The notes under the pieces were generated by a model. It was not told the origin of the DNA. It did not search any database and saw only the letters and a list, made by a program, of their open reading frames with translations. Both the position numbers and the translations under genes were made by a program. 64,000 bases of DNA from Gammaproteobacteria bacterium (GTDB lineage Bacteria > Pseudomonadota > Gammaproteobacteria > DSM-16500), in NCBI GenBank assembly GCA_031291175.1, contig JARLJO010000004.1, forward strand, positions 156,819-220,818. Direction: 5' to 3'. This document shows positions 18,242-28,202 of the stretch, in pieces (position 1 is the first letter of the stretch; the number at the start of each line of letters is the position of its first letter).

Positions 18242-19807
18242 TTATTTCCCAACCCAATTTTTAAGAACCGCTGCCACTTTGTTTGGATCTTGCGATGCTA
18301 ATTCTTTTAATCGATTCATTTGTTTGACTTTTAATTCTTGCATCTCGGGCGTAATGAGATAGGAGTTCTCTTGATCTTCAAGACTAATGACTGGAACAGG
18401 CGGACGCGCGACGGATTTCATGTAATTCGACATACGACGATACAGAATGATCAAGAAGAAAAAGCCGATTATCATACCAATGATTTTTTTAACGGCGTCC
18501 CAAAACCAAGGTTGATTCCATGGACGTTGTTCAACTAATACTTCTGGACTCTTTTCTACATTAAAAGAGCTGTTGATAATAGTCACTTTGTCGCCTCTGG
18601 ATTCAACATAACCAATGGTGGCTTTTACCAGCTCGGTCAACTTGTCTAGCTTCTCTTTATCTAACGGTTTTGAGGTAACCTTACCGGTTTTGGGATCCAC
18701 CTGGGTGTCATTGTCTACAACCACAGCCACCGACAAGTTAGCAATTTTTGCAAAATTTTGTTTCTTATAAGTAACAGACTTTCCTAATTCATAATTTTTA
18801 ATACTTTCATTTCGACCTTGAGTACCGCCGCCACCCGCGTTATTCGCATTTTTTTCGGCGTCCGTTGTGGGTGGTGTATTGGATAGTGAACCTGCAGGCC
18901 CTGAAGCGCCGCCCGAGCCAGACTGCTCGCTAACACTTTGTTCGCTACGAATCACTTTTTCATCGGGATTATATTGCTCTTTGGATTCTTCTTGTTGGGT
19001 GAAATCCACATCCGCATAGACTCTGACGCTAACCTTCCCCGCGCCTACGATGGGAACAATCATGCTTTCAATGCGTTTTTCATAATAGTTCTGAATATTA
19101 TTCTGATAGCTTAATTGTTCGGCGTTATAAACAGAATCCTGATCCATTGCATTAGAAAGGTAATGCCCATATTGATCTGTAATAGCCACATTACGTGGAT
19201 CAAGACCCGGAACGCTACCAGAGACAATCTGCACAATCGCGCGGATTTTTTCTTTGTCGCCACTTAGACCTGCGCCCATGCTTAATACAACAGACGCGGT
19301 AGGTTTGCCATTTTCATCAGCAAATACATTACTTTGAGGAATAGCAATATGCACTTTTGCGCTGGACACGCCTTCTATTGCGCTGATGGTTTTGGATAAA
19401 TCATTTTCTAGCGCTCTGATATAACGAGCGTTTTCCATAAATTGACTGTTACCAATGCTGTTTTGATCATTTAAGAATGAAAAATTAAATCCATCGTCTT
19501 TTGCGACACCCGCAGCCGACAGTTTCACTCTAGCTAGTTGAATATCTTTGGCTGGAATCATGATGACACCGTCTTGGTCATTCATTTTATATTTGATGCC
19601 TGATTTCTCTAATGTATCCACAATCGCAGACATGTTTTGCGGCGTGACCTGATAATCGAGCGGCCGATATATTGGCTCTTGAATCGACATATAGAGAACA
19701 ATCCCAACGGCCACACCACCAGCAACACCTAAGATAAAAATCAGTTGTTTGACCATGGGTATTTGCAATACCGACTTCAAACTTAAATTACTTATTGTTG
19801 ATAGCAT
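18242..19807 (-). CDS. fliF: MS-ring protein FliF
   Basis: At 521 aa it is a little shorter than many FliF proteins but complete. The first membrane helix is at about 17-38, ring-building domains related to secretin/YscJ follow (the YscJ-like core includes ALENDLSKTISAIEGVSSAK), then a Gly/Ser-rich disordered loop (about 295-330), a second membrane helix near 440-460 and a cytosolic FliG-binding tail. It forms the base onto which C ring, export gate and rod assemble. It lies between fliE and fliG; the stop is just before the fliG ATG. Confidence 0.96.
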   Translation of the reverse strand: MLSTISNLSLKSVLQIPMVKQLIFILGVAGGVAVGIVLYMSIQEPIYRPLDYQVTPQNMSAIVDTLEKSGIKYKMNDQDGVIMIPAKDIQLARVKLSAAGVAKDDGFNFSFLNDQNSIGNSQFMENARYIRALENDLSKTISAIEGVSSAKVHIAIPQSNVFADENGKPTASVVLSMGAGLSGDKEKIRAIVQIVSGSVPGLDPRNVAITDQYGHYLSNAMDQDSVYNAEQLSYQNNIQNYYEKRIESMIVPIVGAGKVSVRVYADVDFTQQEESKEQYNPDEKVIRSEQSVSEQSGSGGASGPAGSLSNTPPTTDAEKNANNAGGGGTQGRNESIKNYELGKSVTYKKQNFAKIANLSVAVVVDNDTQVDPKTGKVTSKPLDKEKLDKLTELVKATIGYVESRGDKVTIINSSFNVEKSPEVLVEQRPWNQPWFWDAVKKIIGMIIGFFFLIILYRRMSNYMKSVARPPVPVISLEDQENSYLITPEMQELKVKQMNRLKELASQDPNKVAAVLKNWVGK

Positions 19808-19828
19808 AGTGGTAGTCCAATTAGGTTA

Positions 19829-20182
19829 TTAAACTGGCATATTCATTATTTCTTTATATGCTTCCAGTATTTTATTTCTGACGGAAACCAATCCTTCAAA
19901 CGCAAGCTTTGATTTTTGAGAAGCTACCACAACTTGCGACATTGACACACTGCTATCACCCGAAATATAAGCATTTTTGACTTTTTCACTTTCAGTTTGC
20001 ACTTGACTGACATTCGTCAACGCGCCTTTAGCCACTGACATAATGTCGTCAAAGCTTTTTGTCGCACCGACGCTGTGACTTTCTGATAATGATTTTGATT
20101 TATTTGAAACTTCACGAATCTTAGTCAGCAGATCATTAATATCGGTTCTGACGCCTGGTACTGAATTGATGCTCATGTTCAA
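19829..20182 (-). CDS. fliE: MS-ring/rod junction protein FliE
   Basis: At 117 aa this is a small helical protein with the typical FliE C-terminal half (AYISGDSSVSMSQVVVASQK, then SKLAFEGLVSVRNKILEAYK and the usual EIMNMPV end). It links the FliF ring to the first rod protein FlgB and is exported early. It follows the sigma-54 activator gene by 12 bp, so it is probably the first structural gene of the operon driven by the promoter at 21.2 kb. Confidence 0.94.
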   Translation of the reverse strand: MNMSINSVPGVRTDINDLLTKIREVSNKSKSLSESHSVGATKSFDDIMSVAKGALTNVSQVQTESEKVKNAYISGDSSVSMSQVVVASQKSKLAFEGLVSVRNKILEAYKEIMNMPV

Positions 20183-20194
20183 TCATCCTTGTGT

Positions 20195-21160
20195 CTAGGG
20201 AACAACAAATCCTATGGATTTTAATTTTGAAATCTTATATCGCAATGTTCTTGGGCTAATTCTCAATTTGCGAGCTGCTGATGTTCTGCAACCTTCTGTC
20301 TCTTGTAACACTTCCATAATAATATTGGCTTCGTGAGCTTCTAACTTTGAAGAAAACTGATAAAGATTATTTGGAGTCGCAATTGCATTTGTCATCTCAA
20401 CTCTTTCATCGCCTAAATGAATATCATCGACATCAATGCTATCGCCATCTGTCATGATCAGCGTACGCTGAATGACATTTTCTAACTCACGAATATTGCC
20501 TGGCCAATACGCACTTAATAATTTCTCTTTAGCAAAATCCGTTAAATAAGGCACAGATCGTGCCAATTGTTTCGCATGGTGTACTATAAAATATTCTGCT
20601 AATGGAATAATGTCATTGGGTCTATCTTTTAACGCCAGGCAATGAATAGGAATAACATTCAATCTATAATATAAATCTTTTCTAAACAATCCCTGCGTCA
20701 CTTGCTGATGCAAATCACGATTGCTGGCAGCAATAATGCGTATGTGAACATTAATGACTTTCTTACCGCCCAAACGTTCAATTTCACGCTCTTGTAAAGC
20801 GCGAAGTAATTTGGCTTGCGAGGTTAAGGGTATTTCTGAGATCTCATCTAACAGCAGTGTTCCGTTTTGCGCTTCTTCAAATTTACCGATATAACTATTG
20901 ATTGCGCTCGTGAAAGCCCCTTTTTCATAACCAAAAAGAATGGCTTCAACCATATTATCAGGCAACGCCGCACAATTAACCGATACAAAAGGACCGGTGT
21001 TAAATGCAGAATGGGTGTGAATATAACGCGCTAAAATTTCTTTACCAACACCTGTTTCACCCGTAATTAATACCGTAGCCTGACTTTTTGCAGCCTTGCG
21101 AGCCACTTCTAACGTGGCTTTGCTGCGAGCGTCTTCAGCAATTGGTATTAACGTACTCAT
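20195..21160 (-). CDS. sigma-54 activator without receiver domain, FlrC/FleR-like, GAFTSA variant
   Basis: The start at 21160 follows a GGGAG site; the longer frame from 21220 begins inside a sigma-54 promoter and is discounted. At 321 aa it has almost no N-terminal regulatory domain: the AAA+ core starts within the first 20 residues. Walker A is GETGVGKE (34-41), Walker B LLLDE (102-106), and a Fis-type helix-turn-helix closes the protein (CRTSAARKLRISPRTLRYKI). The loop that touches sigma-54 reads GAFTSA (81-86) instead of the usual GAFTGA. The rest resembles FlrC/FleR. No partner kinase gene is seen, so activity may be constitutive or set by expression and by FleN/FleQ. It heads the fliE-to-fliA operon. 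Confidence 0.88.
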   Translation of the reverse strand: MSTLIPIAEDARSKATLEVARKAAKSQATVLITGETGVGKEILARYIHTHSAFNTGPFVSVNCAALPDNMVEAILFGYEKGAFTSAINSYIGKFEEAQNGTLLLDEISEIPLTSQAKLLRALQEREIERLGGKKVINVHIRIIAASNRDLHQQVTQGLFRKDLYYRLNVIPIHCLALKDRPNDIIPLAEYFIVHHAKQLARSVPYLTDFAKEKLLSAYWPGNIRELENVIQRTLIMTDGDSIDVDDIHLGDERVEMTNAIATPNNLYQFSSKLEAHEANIIMEVLQETEGCRTSAARKLRISPRTLRYKISKLKSIGFVVP

Positions 21161-21208
21161 CTTTACACTCCCTGTACTTAAACTTCCGAATTCCACATGT
21201 ATTAGATA

Positions 21209-21224
21209 TGCAATTTTCATACCA
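21209..21224 (-). promoter_or_regulatory. sigma-54 promoter for the activator-fliE-fliA operon
   Basis: Read on the minus strand this is TGGTATGAAAATTGCA: GG and GC elements exactly 10 nt apart with a full TTGCA -12 box. It lies about 50 bp before the activator start. It differs by one base from the flgI promoter at 36.3 kb. Confidence 0.85.
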
Positions 21225-21384
21225 AGTTGTCTTGATTTAAAAGGCTTCTGACAAAAACTTCCTAAATGCTTGTTTGGCTTAATTATTTGACATTGCGTTC
21301 TCTGCGAGTTATGTTAATGCGTAGCTTTTAAAATAATTTTAGCAATGGATTTTGTGCTCTCTATCGAGAATTCAGGAATCGCAA

Positions 21385-22737
21385 ATGGAAAATCATAGCT
21401 ACGTTTTAGTTAATGATGATTGCGACAGTTGTCTCTACATTGCCAACGCATTCACCTTATTAAAACTTCCCCTCAAAAAAGTATCCATATCAGAAATTAA
21501 TGACGATATTTCACTCATCTCAAACACTTTATCACTGATTGTTTGCAAAGGAGTTGAAACCCAACATCCCGCTGAATTTCAGTCTGTGTTAGCACGTGCT
21601 GAAAATCTGCTCTTAATTTCATTTAATGAAAAGATTTCTGTTCATTCAGACATGGATATTCAAGTTGAAATACTGCCAATGCTATTTAGCATAGATGAAC
21701 TTAAAAATGTTCTAAGCAAAAATACTCATCAGCAAAAGCGCATCGCCGATCCATCGCAATTCATACATCCTGTATTTGATCGATTAATCGGTAGAAGTAA
21801 ACAAATTTGCGAAATAAAATCATTTATTACTCAAGTAGCTAATTCTGACGCGACTGTATTGATATTAGGGGAATCGGGAACCGGCAAAGATGTGATTGCC
21901 TCCTGCATTCATTACCTCTCTGAACGCAGCAAAAATCCGTTAGTACCCATCAATTGCGGTGCGATCCCCAGTGAACTGATGGAAAGCGAACTCTTTGGTC
22001 ACGAAAAAGGCGCATTTACTGGTGCGCTCACAAGACGACCCGGTCGCTTTGAGATGGCAAACACCGGCACTTTATTTCTCGATGAAATTGGCGACATGCC
22101 GTTACCGATGCAGGTTAAATTACTGCGCGTTATTCAAGATCGCAAAATTGAACGTGTTGGCGGCAACGCTTCCATTGATGTCGATGTACGATTAATTGCT
22201 GCGACTAACAAAAATCTCAATGAACTCATTGAACAAAACCGTTTTCGCGAAGACCTTTACTACCGGCTGAATGTCTTCCCTATCGAAGTGCCCAGCTTAA
22301 ACCAACGTAAAGACGATATACCGCTTATCATTGATTATCACCTTGATAAAATCCATGATCGGATCAAGCATAGAGTGGCTTTCACCGAACGCGCCATGGA
22401 AATTCTCTGCCAATACCATTGGCCAGGCAATATTAGAGAACTGGCAAATTTTCTCGAACGCACTGTGATTTTACATCACGACTGTGTTCTCGATGAAAAA
22501 GACATCGACCCCATCTACAAGAAAGTCAAAAAGCCAACCAGTCAGATGGATTTACTTTTAGAGTCTGATACCGCAATCAACATCAAAGAATATATTTCAA
22601 ATGTGGAACAGCACTTGATTAAAATGGCCCTGGAAAAATCGAATGGTATTATCAACTCAGCAGCAGAATTTCTCTCACTAGGACGCAGCGCCCTAGTGGA
22701 AAAAATGAAAAAATATAATTTAATTGACGCAAAATAA
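21385..22737 (+). CDS. fleQ: FleQ-like flagellar master sigma-54 activator
   Basis: The ATG at 21385 is preceded by AGGA; a TTG 33 nt upstream opens the same frame without support. The product is 450 aa. Residues 1-115 form a receiver-like FleQ domain lacking an obvious phosphorylation site, then AAA+ with Walker A GESGTGKD (162-169), an intact GAFTGA (209-214) and Walker B FLDE (231-234), and a C-terminal HTH ([20 protein letters not shown]). In polar flagellates FleQ/FlrA switches on the early operons with RpoN, and FleN binds it. It is divergent from the other activator gene, with about 220 bp between the starts, and convergent with flgL, 7 bp away. FleQ of Pseudomonas binds c-di-GMP; whether this one does cannot be read here. 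Confidence 0.88.
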   Translation: MENHSYVLVNDDCDSCLYIANAFTLLKLPLKKVSISEINDDISLISNTLSLIVCKGVETQHPAEFQSVLARAENLLLISFNEKISVHSDMDIQVEILPMLFSIDELKNVLSKNTHQQKRIADPSQFIHPVFDRLIGRSKQICEIKSFITQVANSDATVLILGESGTGKDVIASCIHYLSERSKNPLVPINCGAIPSELMESELFGHEKGAFTGALTRRPGRFEMANTGTLFLDEIGDMPLPMQVKLLRVIQDRKIERVGGNASIDVDVRLIAATNKNLNELIEQNRFREDLYYRLNVFPIEVPSLNQRKDDIPLIIDYHLDKIHDRIKHRVAFTERAMEILCQYHWPGNIRELANFLERTVILHHDCVLDEKDIDPIYKKVKKPTSQMDLLLESDTAINIKEYISNVEQHLIKMALEKSNGIINSAAEFLSLGRSALVEKMKKYNLIDAK

Positions 22738-22744
22738 ATTTAAA

Positions 22745-23986
22745 CTATTGCATCTTCATAAACTCATTCAACGTATCTTGAATTTTCATATAAACTTGCT
22801 CAGTCAACTCAAAAGTCATTTTTTGCTGTGAAAATTCTGAAATGACTTGATAAGGATCAATATTAGAAATAGTACCTAAAATAATATTTTGCTCAGTCGT
22901 CGTTTGAATATTCGTATTTACCTGATTATCAACAGCAGCCGCTCTCGACCCCACCGTGCTCAAATAAGATTGAAAATGTGACGATGCCTGCAGCAATGCT
23001 TCACTGGTTTGTGTGATGGATTGGTTAAATTTGGCCTTATCTTCTGCTGTATAAACAGGCGTTCTTAACGTGGTGATTAACTGTTGCAATGAGTTAAATA
23101 CATTTTGCTTTGAACTAGGCGCCACTTCAAAGCTGTCACCCACATTAGGCTGACCGGCCACATTTAAATTCACACCATTAAAATTGATATTTAAATCTTG
23201 GGTATAGGTCGGTGCATCGGTGGGAGAGGTATCTGGTGGAACTGGAATCAATTGTCCACTATTGGCACCGACCACTTGATAAGCCAGTTTGCCCGCACTA
23301 TTTGTCACAAAACTTAACGTATAAGTATCTGCAATATAGCTAGCATTACTCACGATAGTGCCTGGCGAAGTGAAAGCGGTGCCGGTATTGCTGGGATTTT
23401 GTGTGACCGTAAATGAACCATTGCCCGTTGGAATATCGCCAAACGCTGAAAAACCGGAGTCGTTATAAATGGACGTCACATTCGGAGCAATATTAATATT
23501 TACACTATCTAAACCACCCTGATATTGATACACCCCATTAATGGAGACAAACGGTGGCGAATTTGTATTACTGCCAGAATAGATATAATTGCCATTACCA
23601 TCCTGCGTATTGGCAGTATTTACCAGACGCGTTAAATAACTACTTAATTCATTAGCCAAATTCACGCGATCATTATTATTCAACGTATCGGTTTTAGCAT
23701 TCTGTGTCAGCTCATTCACTTTACTCATGATATTAACACCGCTCTGAATGGTCGATTCAAATAGCGATGCTCTATTTTGCGCGAGCGTGCCGTTATTATC
23801 ATAAGATTGTAGTGATTCAATATAATCGGATATGGATTTAATTTGACTCGCGAGCACTGGATCATCCGATGAATTTTGAATTTTTTTCTGTGTGGAGATT
23901 TGTTGCTGAAACTTCGTTAGTAATTCATTTTGCTGTGATATCGTATCAATTTGAGTTGAAACCTGCGTTATTGTTGGTATACGCAT
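22745..23986 (-). CDS. flgL: hook-filament junction protein FlgL
   Basis: At 413 aa the protein has flagellin-like helical ends (RIPTITQVSTQIDTISQQNE at the N terminus, FELTEQVYMKIQDTLNEFMK at the C terminus) around a variable middle. It joins the hook cap region to the filament together with FlgK. It is the last gene of the flgB-to-flgL operon, 2 bp after flgK, and ends 7 bp from the convergent fleQ gene, leaving little room for a separate terminator. Confidence 0.93.
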   Translation of the reverse strand: MRIPTITQVSTQIDTISQQNELLTKFQQQISTQKKIQNSSDDPVLASQIKSISDYIESLQSYDNNGTLAQNRASLFESTIQSGVNIMSKVNELTQNAKTDTLNNNDRVNLANELSSYLTRLVNTANTQDGNGNYIYSGSNTNSPPFVSINGVYQYQGGLDSVNINIAPNVTSIYNDSGFSAFGDIPTGNGSFTVTQNPSNTGTAFTSPGTIVSNASYIADTYTLSFVTNSAGKLAYQVVGANSGQLIPVPPDTSPTDAPTYTQDLNINFNGVNLNVAGQPNVGDSFEVAPSSKQNVFNSLQQLITTLRTPVYTAEDKAKFNQSITQTSEALLQASSHFQSYLSTVGSRAAAVDNQVNTNIQTTTEQNIILGTISNIDPYQVISEFSQQKMTFELTEQVYMKIQDTLNEFMKMQ

Positions 23987-23988
23987 TA

Positions 23989-25932
23989 TTATCCCCTTAG
24001 CATCGCAATCACTGATTCAAACACCGTTTTAGCCACTTGCAGCACCTGCGCACTCGCCTGATAAGCTTGCTGGTAATTGGCTAAATTAATGGATTCTTCT
24101 TCTAAACTCACTGCGGAAATCTGATTGTAATTGTCCATTGCCTGTTTTTGTAAGGTCTTTGCACTATCATACTGAATTTGTGCCGAGTTAGTTTGTATTG
24201 ATACATCCGTAGACAACATATGATAGCCCTGCGCAAATGTCACGGTGTTGTTATCTAATATACCATTTTGATAGAGCGCCGCGATCTTCATACCATTACG
24301 GTTATCACCAATGCTATTTTGGTTATAACTGATATTGAATGAGTCGCCTGCCTGTATCGCGCCTGATAAAGACACACGGTAGCCTGGATCATAACCCCCC
24401 GCTGATGGAAAAACCGTGGCACCCGTCGCAGGATTATAGCTTAAGGGACCTTCTATCACCGCGCTGCTGGTAGCATTCATTATCTGATAACTGGTTGGAG
24501 AAAGAAATTTTATTGTAATAGGCGGTGATAATTGTTTTGCTGTAGCAAATGCTGCTGTGGTTGTATCAGTTATTTCCGTCAGATCGATCAGGCCTGCCCC
24601 CACATTTTGAACATTAGGTTGCGCAACAACAGGCATACCTAATGCAATGAATTTTGGATCAGTGATGAATAAACTCATATTGGGTATTGCATTTTTGGTT
24701 GGTGATACAGTAAAAGAATCACCTGCTTGTATCGTACCACTATTAATATTTAACGAAAATCCATCGACATTAACCGATTGTGGCAGCGCACCCACTGCCC
24801 CGTTGCTGACAATCGCATTATCAGACAATCGCATTAACGTATAATGACTGGCTGAATCAAATCGAAGTTGATAATCGCTCGTGGTTAATTGAGTCACATC
24901 ATTCACAACCACTGACAGATTCTCAGAGCCCGTGTTATTTAAATTATTAGAAACGCGAGTGGCTATGATATTCGGTCCATTAACATCATTAAAAATGTTG
25001 CCGCCTAAATTACCATTATAATCTACGCCCAGTTTATTTTGCGCGTTCAATGTATCTGCCATCACCAATGCCAGACGCCCTAGTGCACGTTGTGCCTGGG
25101 TCAAGGTATCCCTAAAACTGATCTCACCTGCTACCTGCCCATTTTCAATAAACCCACTGATAGGCGTTGGGCTTCCCCCATTATCCACCAAGAGTAAAAC
25201 ATGACTCGCATTAGCAGGATCACTCGTTGTTGAAATAGGAGACGCAACCGGGCCCGAGACTAATGGCAAACCATTACTCATGAATATATTCAAATTACCT
25301 TGCACATCAATTTGCGTCGTAAAATCCAGATAAGTGGCGAGTTGCTGCATATGTTGTTCTCTTTGATCCAACAAAGCAGAAGCATCCGCACCTGTAGGCA
25401 AATTTAATAACTGCGCGTTGATGGTAGCAATACTATCGGTGATTTGATTGGCTTCATTGGCATAAGTTGTTAAGGATTGATTGACCGTCGTTAACTGTTG
25501 TTGGATTTGGCTGTTGACGATACCAAATTGATTACTCAAGTTGGTCAATGCTGTCATATAACTCAAACGACCTTGAATGGAACTGGTATTCACATTCAAT
25601 TGCTGTAAAGCGGTGACTGAGTCATTAATAAATTTCCCCACGCTGGCATTGTCTTGATCCAACAACGGCTCAAAGCTTTTTAGCTGGGTGAGATAGGTGT
25701 CCATTTTAGCAAAAACGCTATTACTTTTTAAAACATTTTGACTGGAAGCTAAATCATAGATGCGATTAATATCAGCCACATTAACGCCATTACCAAAAAT
25801 ACCTTCCTCAAAATCCACTTGTTTTCTGGCATAATACGGCGTATTTACGTTTGCAATATTTTGACTTGTTGTGCTTAACGCCGTTTGATAAGCCATCAAG
25901 CTTCGTATTGCAACATTATAAATTCCGTTCAT
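23989..25932 (-). CDS. flgK: hook-associated protein FlgK
   Basis: I chose the ATG at 25932 (MNGIYNVAIRSLMAYQTALS) because GTGGGG precedes it; a TTG 21 nt further up merely extends the frame. The product is 647 aa, with the rod/hook-type N-terminal motif (STTSQNIANVNTPYYARKQV) and C-terminal helices (LANYQQAYQASAQVLQVAKT). The middle is longer than in the Enterobacteria, with two similar beta-rich repeats (each with LRLxxxxTVxPTKN-like QAGDSFTVSPTKN and QAGDSFNISYNQN). It lies between flgH and flgL; flgI and flgJ, often here, are elsewhere. Confidence 0.95.
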   Translation of the reverse strand: MNGIYNVAIRSLMAYQTALSTTSQNIANVNTPYYARKQVDFEEGIFGNGVNVADINRIYDLASSQNVLKSNSVFAKMDTYLTQLKSFEPLLDQDNASVGKFINDSVTALQQLNVNTSSIQGRLSYMTALTNLSNQFGIVNSQIQQQLTTVNQSLTTYANEANQITDSIATINAQLLNLPTGADASALLDQREQHMQQLATYLDFTTQIDVQGNLNIFMSNGLPLVSGPVASPISTTSDPANASHVLLLVDNGGSPTPISGFIENGQVAGEISFRDTLTQAQRALGRLALVMADTLNAQNKLGVDYNGNLGGNIFNDVNGPNIIATRVSNNLNNTGSENLSVVVNDVTQLTTSDYQLRFDSASHYTLMRLSDNAIVSNGAVGALPQSVNVDGFSLNINSGTIQAGDSFTVSPTKNAIPNMSLFITDPKFIALGMPVVAQPNVQNVGAGLIDLTEITDTTTAAFATAKQLSPPITIKFLSPTSYQIMNATSSAVIEGPLSYNPATGATVFPSAGGYDPGYRVSLSGAIQAGDSFNISYNQNSIGDNRNGMKIAALYQNGILDNNTVTFAQGYHMLSTDVSIQTNSAQIQYDSAKTLQKQAMDNYNQISAVSLEEESINLANYQQAYQASAQVLQVAKTVFESVIAMLRG

Positions 25933-25958
25933 GACAACCCCACTTCCAATCAAAAAAA

Positions 25959-26636
25959 CTAATAAGGGAAGAACTTAGTAAAGAACTGCGTTAATATGCC
26001 ACCGCGTGAGTTATTCGCTACTTGACCATTTCCGCTATAAGTAATTCTAGCGCCAGCCACACGTTGAGATGAAATCGTGTTGGTAGGTTCAATATCTTCA
26101 GGGCGGACAATACCCGTCAACCGAATATATTCTCTACCTTGATCGATGGTCACCCATGACTCGCCTTGCACTATCAAATTATAATTGGATAATACACGCG
26201 TCACGGTAACCGAGATGGTGCCTTTCAATCGGTTTTGTTGATTGCTCTCACCATCACCATTAAATTCAATATCCGTTGCGGTATTAAATGTTAAAGCATT
26301 AATGGCGCCACCTAAAAGTGTTGGCTTGGCAAAATTATTCGTCGCTACTTTACTGGTCTTGGTTTTCGCTTTTTTCTCACCTTGCGTCACTTCTTCTAAT
26401 CGGACAGTGAGAATATCGCCAATACGTCCAGCAATATGATCGTTATAAAGTGAAATTTCATGGCCCGCTTGATAGATAGAGCCATTTTGTTTGGGTGGAG
26501 GAGGATTATCAATAGGCAGCGCTGAAGGATAAATGGTTTCATCATGCAGCCCTAAGGTATCCAAATAGTGATTACAACCACCTAACATGGATATCATCAT
26601 GATCAATGATATAATTCGTAATAGTCTGCTCATCAC
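25959..26636 (-). CDS. flgH: outer-membrane L-ring lipoprotein FlgH
   Basis: At 225 aa it starts with a lipoprotein signal (SLIMMISMLGGC; lipid on Cys21). The core carries the family sequence (LTVRLEEVTQGEKKAKTKTS and LIVQGESWVTIDQGREYIRL). It forms the outer-membrane ring that bushes the rod, above the P ring made by FlgI. It is 4 bp after flgG and 26 bp before the flgK start. An L ring implies a Gram-negative envelope. Confidence 0.95.
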   Translation of the reverse strand: MMSRLLRIISLIMMISMLGGCNHYLDTLGLHDETIYPSALPIDNPPPPKQNGSIYQAGHEISLYNDHIAGRIGDILTVRLEEVTQGEKKAKTKTSKVATNNFAKPTLLGGAINALTFNTATDIEFNGDGESNQQNRLKGTISVTVTRVLSNYNLIVQGESWVTIDQGREYIRLTGIVRPEDIEPTNTISSQRVAGARITYSGNGQVANNSRGGILTQFFTKFFPY

Positions 26637-26640
26637 GTTA

Positions 26641-27432
26641 TTATGTTTCCCTGGTTAAGTTCTGCATCATGTTATCGACTGCTGAAACGGCTTTTGAAGT
26701 CACCTCAAATGCTCTTTGTGCCTCAATCAAATTCACCATTTCTTCCACCACGTTCACATTAGAACCTTCCAAAGCCCCTTGCTTAATCGTTCCATAACCT
26801 TCAAGGCCCGGTGTACCTGATGTGCCTGGACCACTGGAGCCTGAGATTTTATATAAATTTTCACCGATAGGTTCCAACCCATCTGGATTGATAAAATCCG
26901 TGAGTTCAAGCTGTCCGACTTGCTGCGGCGTCGTTGAACCTGCAACATAGACATTCACCATGCCGTCATTGCTGATTTCAATCTTTTGCACGCCGGTCGT
27001 TGGAATCGAGATGGGTGGTTGAATAATATAGCCGTTTGGCATGACTAGCTGGCCTTGCTCATTCATTTGCAAAGCGCCCGCACGCGTATAAGCATAATCA
27101 CTTCCATTCGGTAACTGCACTTTTAAAAAACCATTGCCTTTAATAGCAATATCTAACTGATTATCGGTTTGCATTAAAGAACCATCAGTAAATATCTTTT
27201 TGTTATTAGCCAGTTTTGTCCCTGTCCCTAAAACTAATCCGCTGGTCGTGTTGGTATCTTGAGAAGTGGCAGACCCCGGTTGCTTGATCACGGAATAAGG
27301 CAGGTCTTCAAACTCAGGTCGACTTTTCTTATAAGCCGTTGTATTCGCATTCGCTAAATTATTACTGATAACTTCAATATTTTTATGATGTGCATCTAAA
27401 CCTGATCTTGCAATCGCTAATGCTAAATCCAT
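26641..27432 (-). CDS. flgG: distal rod protein FlgG
   Basis: At 263 aa this is the standard FlgG length. It carries the rod-protein N-terminal motif (VISNNLANANTTAYKKSRPE), the mid-protein family region (YAYTRAGALQMNEQGQLVMP) and the C-terminal helix (LEGSNVNVVEEMVNLIEAQR). It builds the distal rod, which passes through the P and L rings. It is 16 bp after flgF. Confidence 0.96.
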   Translation of the reverse strand: MDLALAIARSGLDAHHKNIEVISNNLANANTTAYKKSRPEFEDLPYSVIKQPGSATSQDTNTTSGLVLGTGTKLANNKKIFTDGSLMQTDNQLDIAIKGNGFLKVQLPNGSDYAYTRAGALQMNEQGQLVMPNGYIIQPPISIPTTGVQKIEISNDGMVNVYVAGSTTPQQVGQLELTDFINPDGLEPIGENLYKISGSSGPGTSGTPGLEGYGTIKQGALEGSNVNVVEEMVNLIEAQRAFEVTSKAVSAVDNMMQNLTRET

Positions 27433-27448
27433 TATACATTCCTCCCAA

Positions 27449-28186
27449 TTATCTCGGTAATGCCAAAATTTGATTTGCCCTGTCTGAGTCTTCTTGCATG
27501 GTCTTCATGACATTAGTGTGAACTTCAAAATTTCTGGATAGATCAATTAATTTAGTCAGTGTATCAACGGCATTCACGTTACTTCCCTCTAGCGCGCCAT
27601 GAATGAGTCGAATCTTTTCATCCGTTGGCACACGATTACCATCCTTTGTGTAAAACAAGCCATCGACACCTTTTTCTAAGTTACTGGTAGCTGGCGTCAC
27701 TAATTTAATGCGATCAATAACAACCATTTCAGTTGTGCCCTTCAACCGTGCGGAAACCGTACCATCCGCTGCGATATCTAATTTTTCCGCAGGCGGAATA
27801 TGAATAATGCCACCATTCCCCATCACAAAATCACCCGCACCATTCAGCAAATCGCCATTATTCAATTGCAAACTACCGGCGCGTGTATATCCTTCTTTAC
27901 CTGTTTTACTTTGCACGGCAATGAATCCATCTCCCGATACCGCCACATCCAGGTCGCGGCCCGTATTCAAGACGGGACCATGTTCGAAATCAGTAAAAGT
28001 GCCGCCTATAGACGAAAAAACACGACTTTCTTTTGCATTCGTTGTAGCTGGCGATTGTTTAAATGTCTCATAATCACCACGAAACCCCGTTGTGTTTATA
28101 TTCGCGAGATTATTCGTCAGTATTTCCAGTTGATGCATTGATGCTTTCGCACCAGTCATCCCGATATAGACGGCCTTATCTGTCAT
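27449..28186 (-). CDS. flgF: proximal rod protein FlgF
   Basis: At 245 aa the protein shares the rod/hook plan: an N-terminal helix with ILTNNLANINTTGFRGDYET, the central DGFIAVQSKTGKEGYTRAG region and the closing LEGSNVNAVDTLTKLIDLSR. It assembles into the proximal rod before FlgG. It sits between flgE and flgG with 16-bp gaps, as in most flg operons. Confidence 0.95.
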   Translation of the reverse strand: MTDKAVYIGMTGAKASMHQLEILTNNLANINTTGFRGDYETFKQSPATTNAKESRVFSSIGGTFTDFEHGPVLNTGRDLDVAVSGDGFIAVQSKTGKEGYTRAGSLQLNNGDLLNGAGDFVMGNGGIIHIPPAEKLDIAADGTVSARLKGTTEMVVIDRIKLVTPATSNLEKGVDGLFYTKDGNRVPTDEKIRLIHGALEGSNVNAVDTLTKLIDLSRNFEVHTNVMKTMQEDSDRANQILALPR

Positions 28187-28202
28187 GTGTTATCTCCCCA
28201 CA

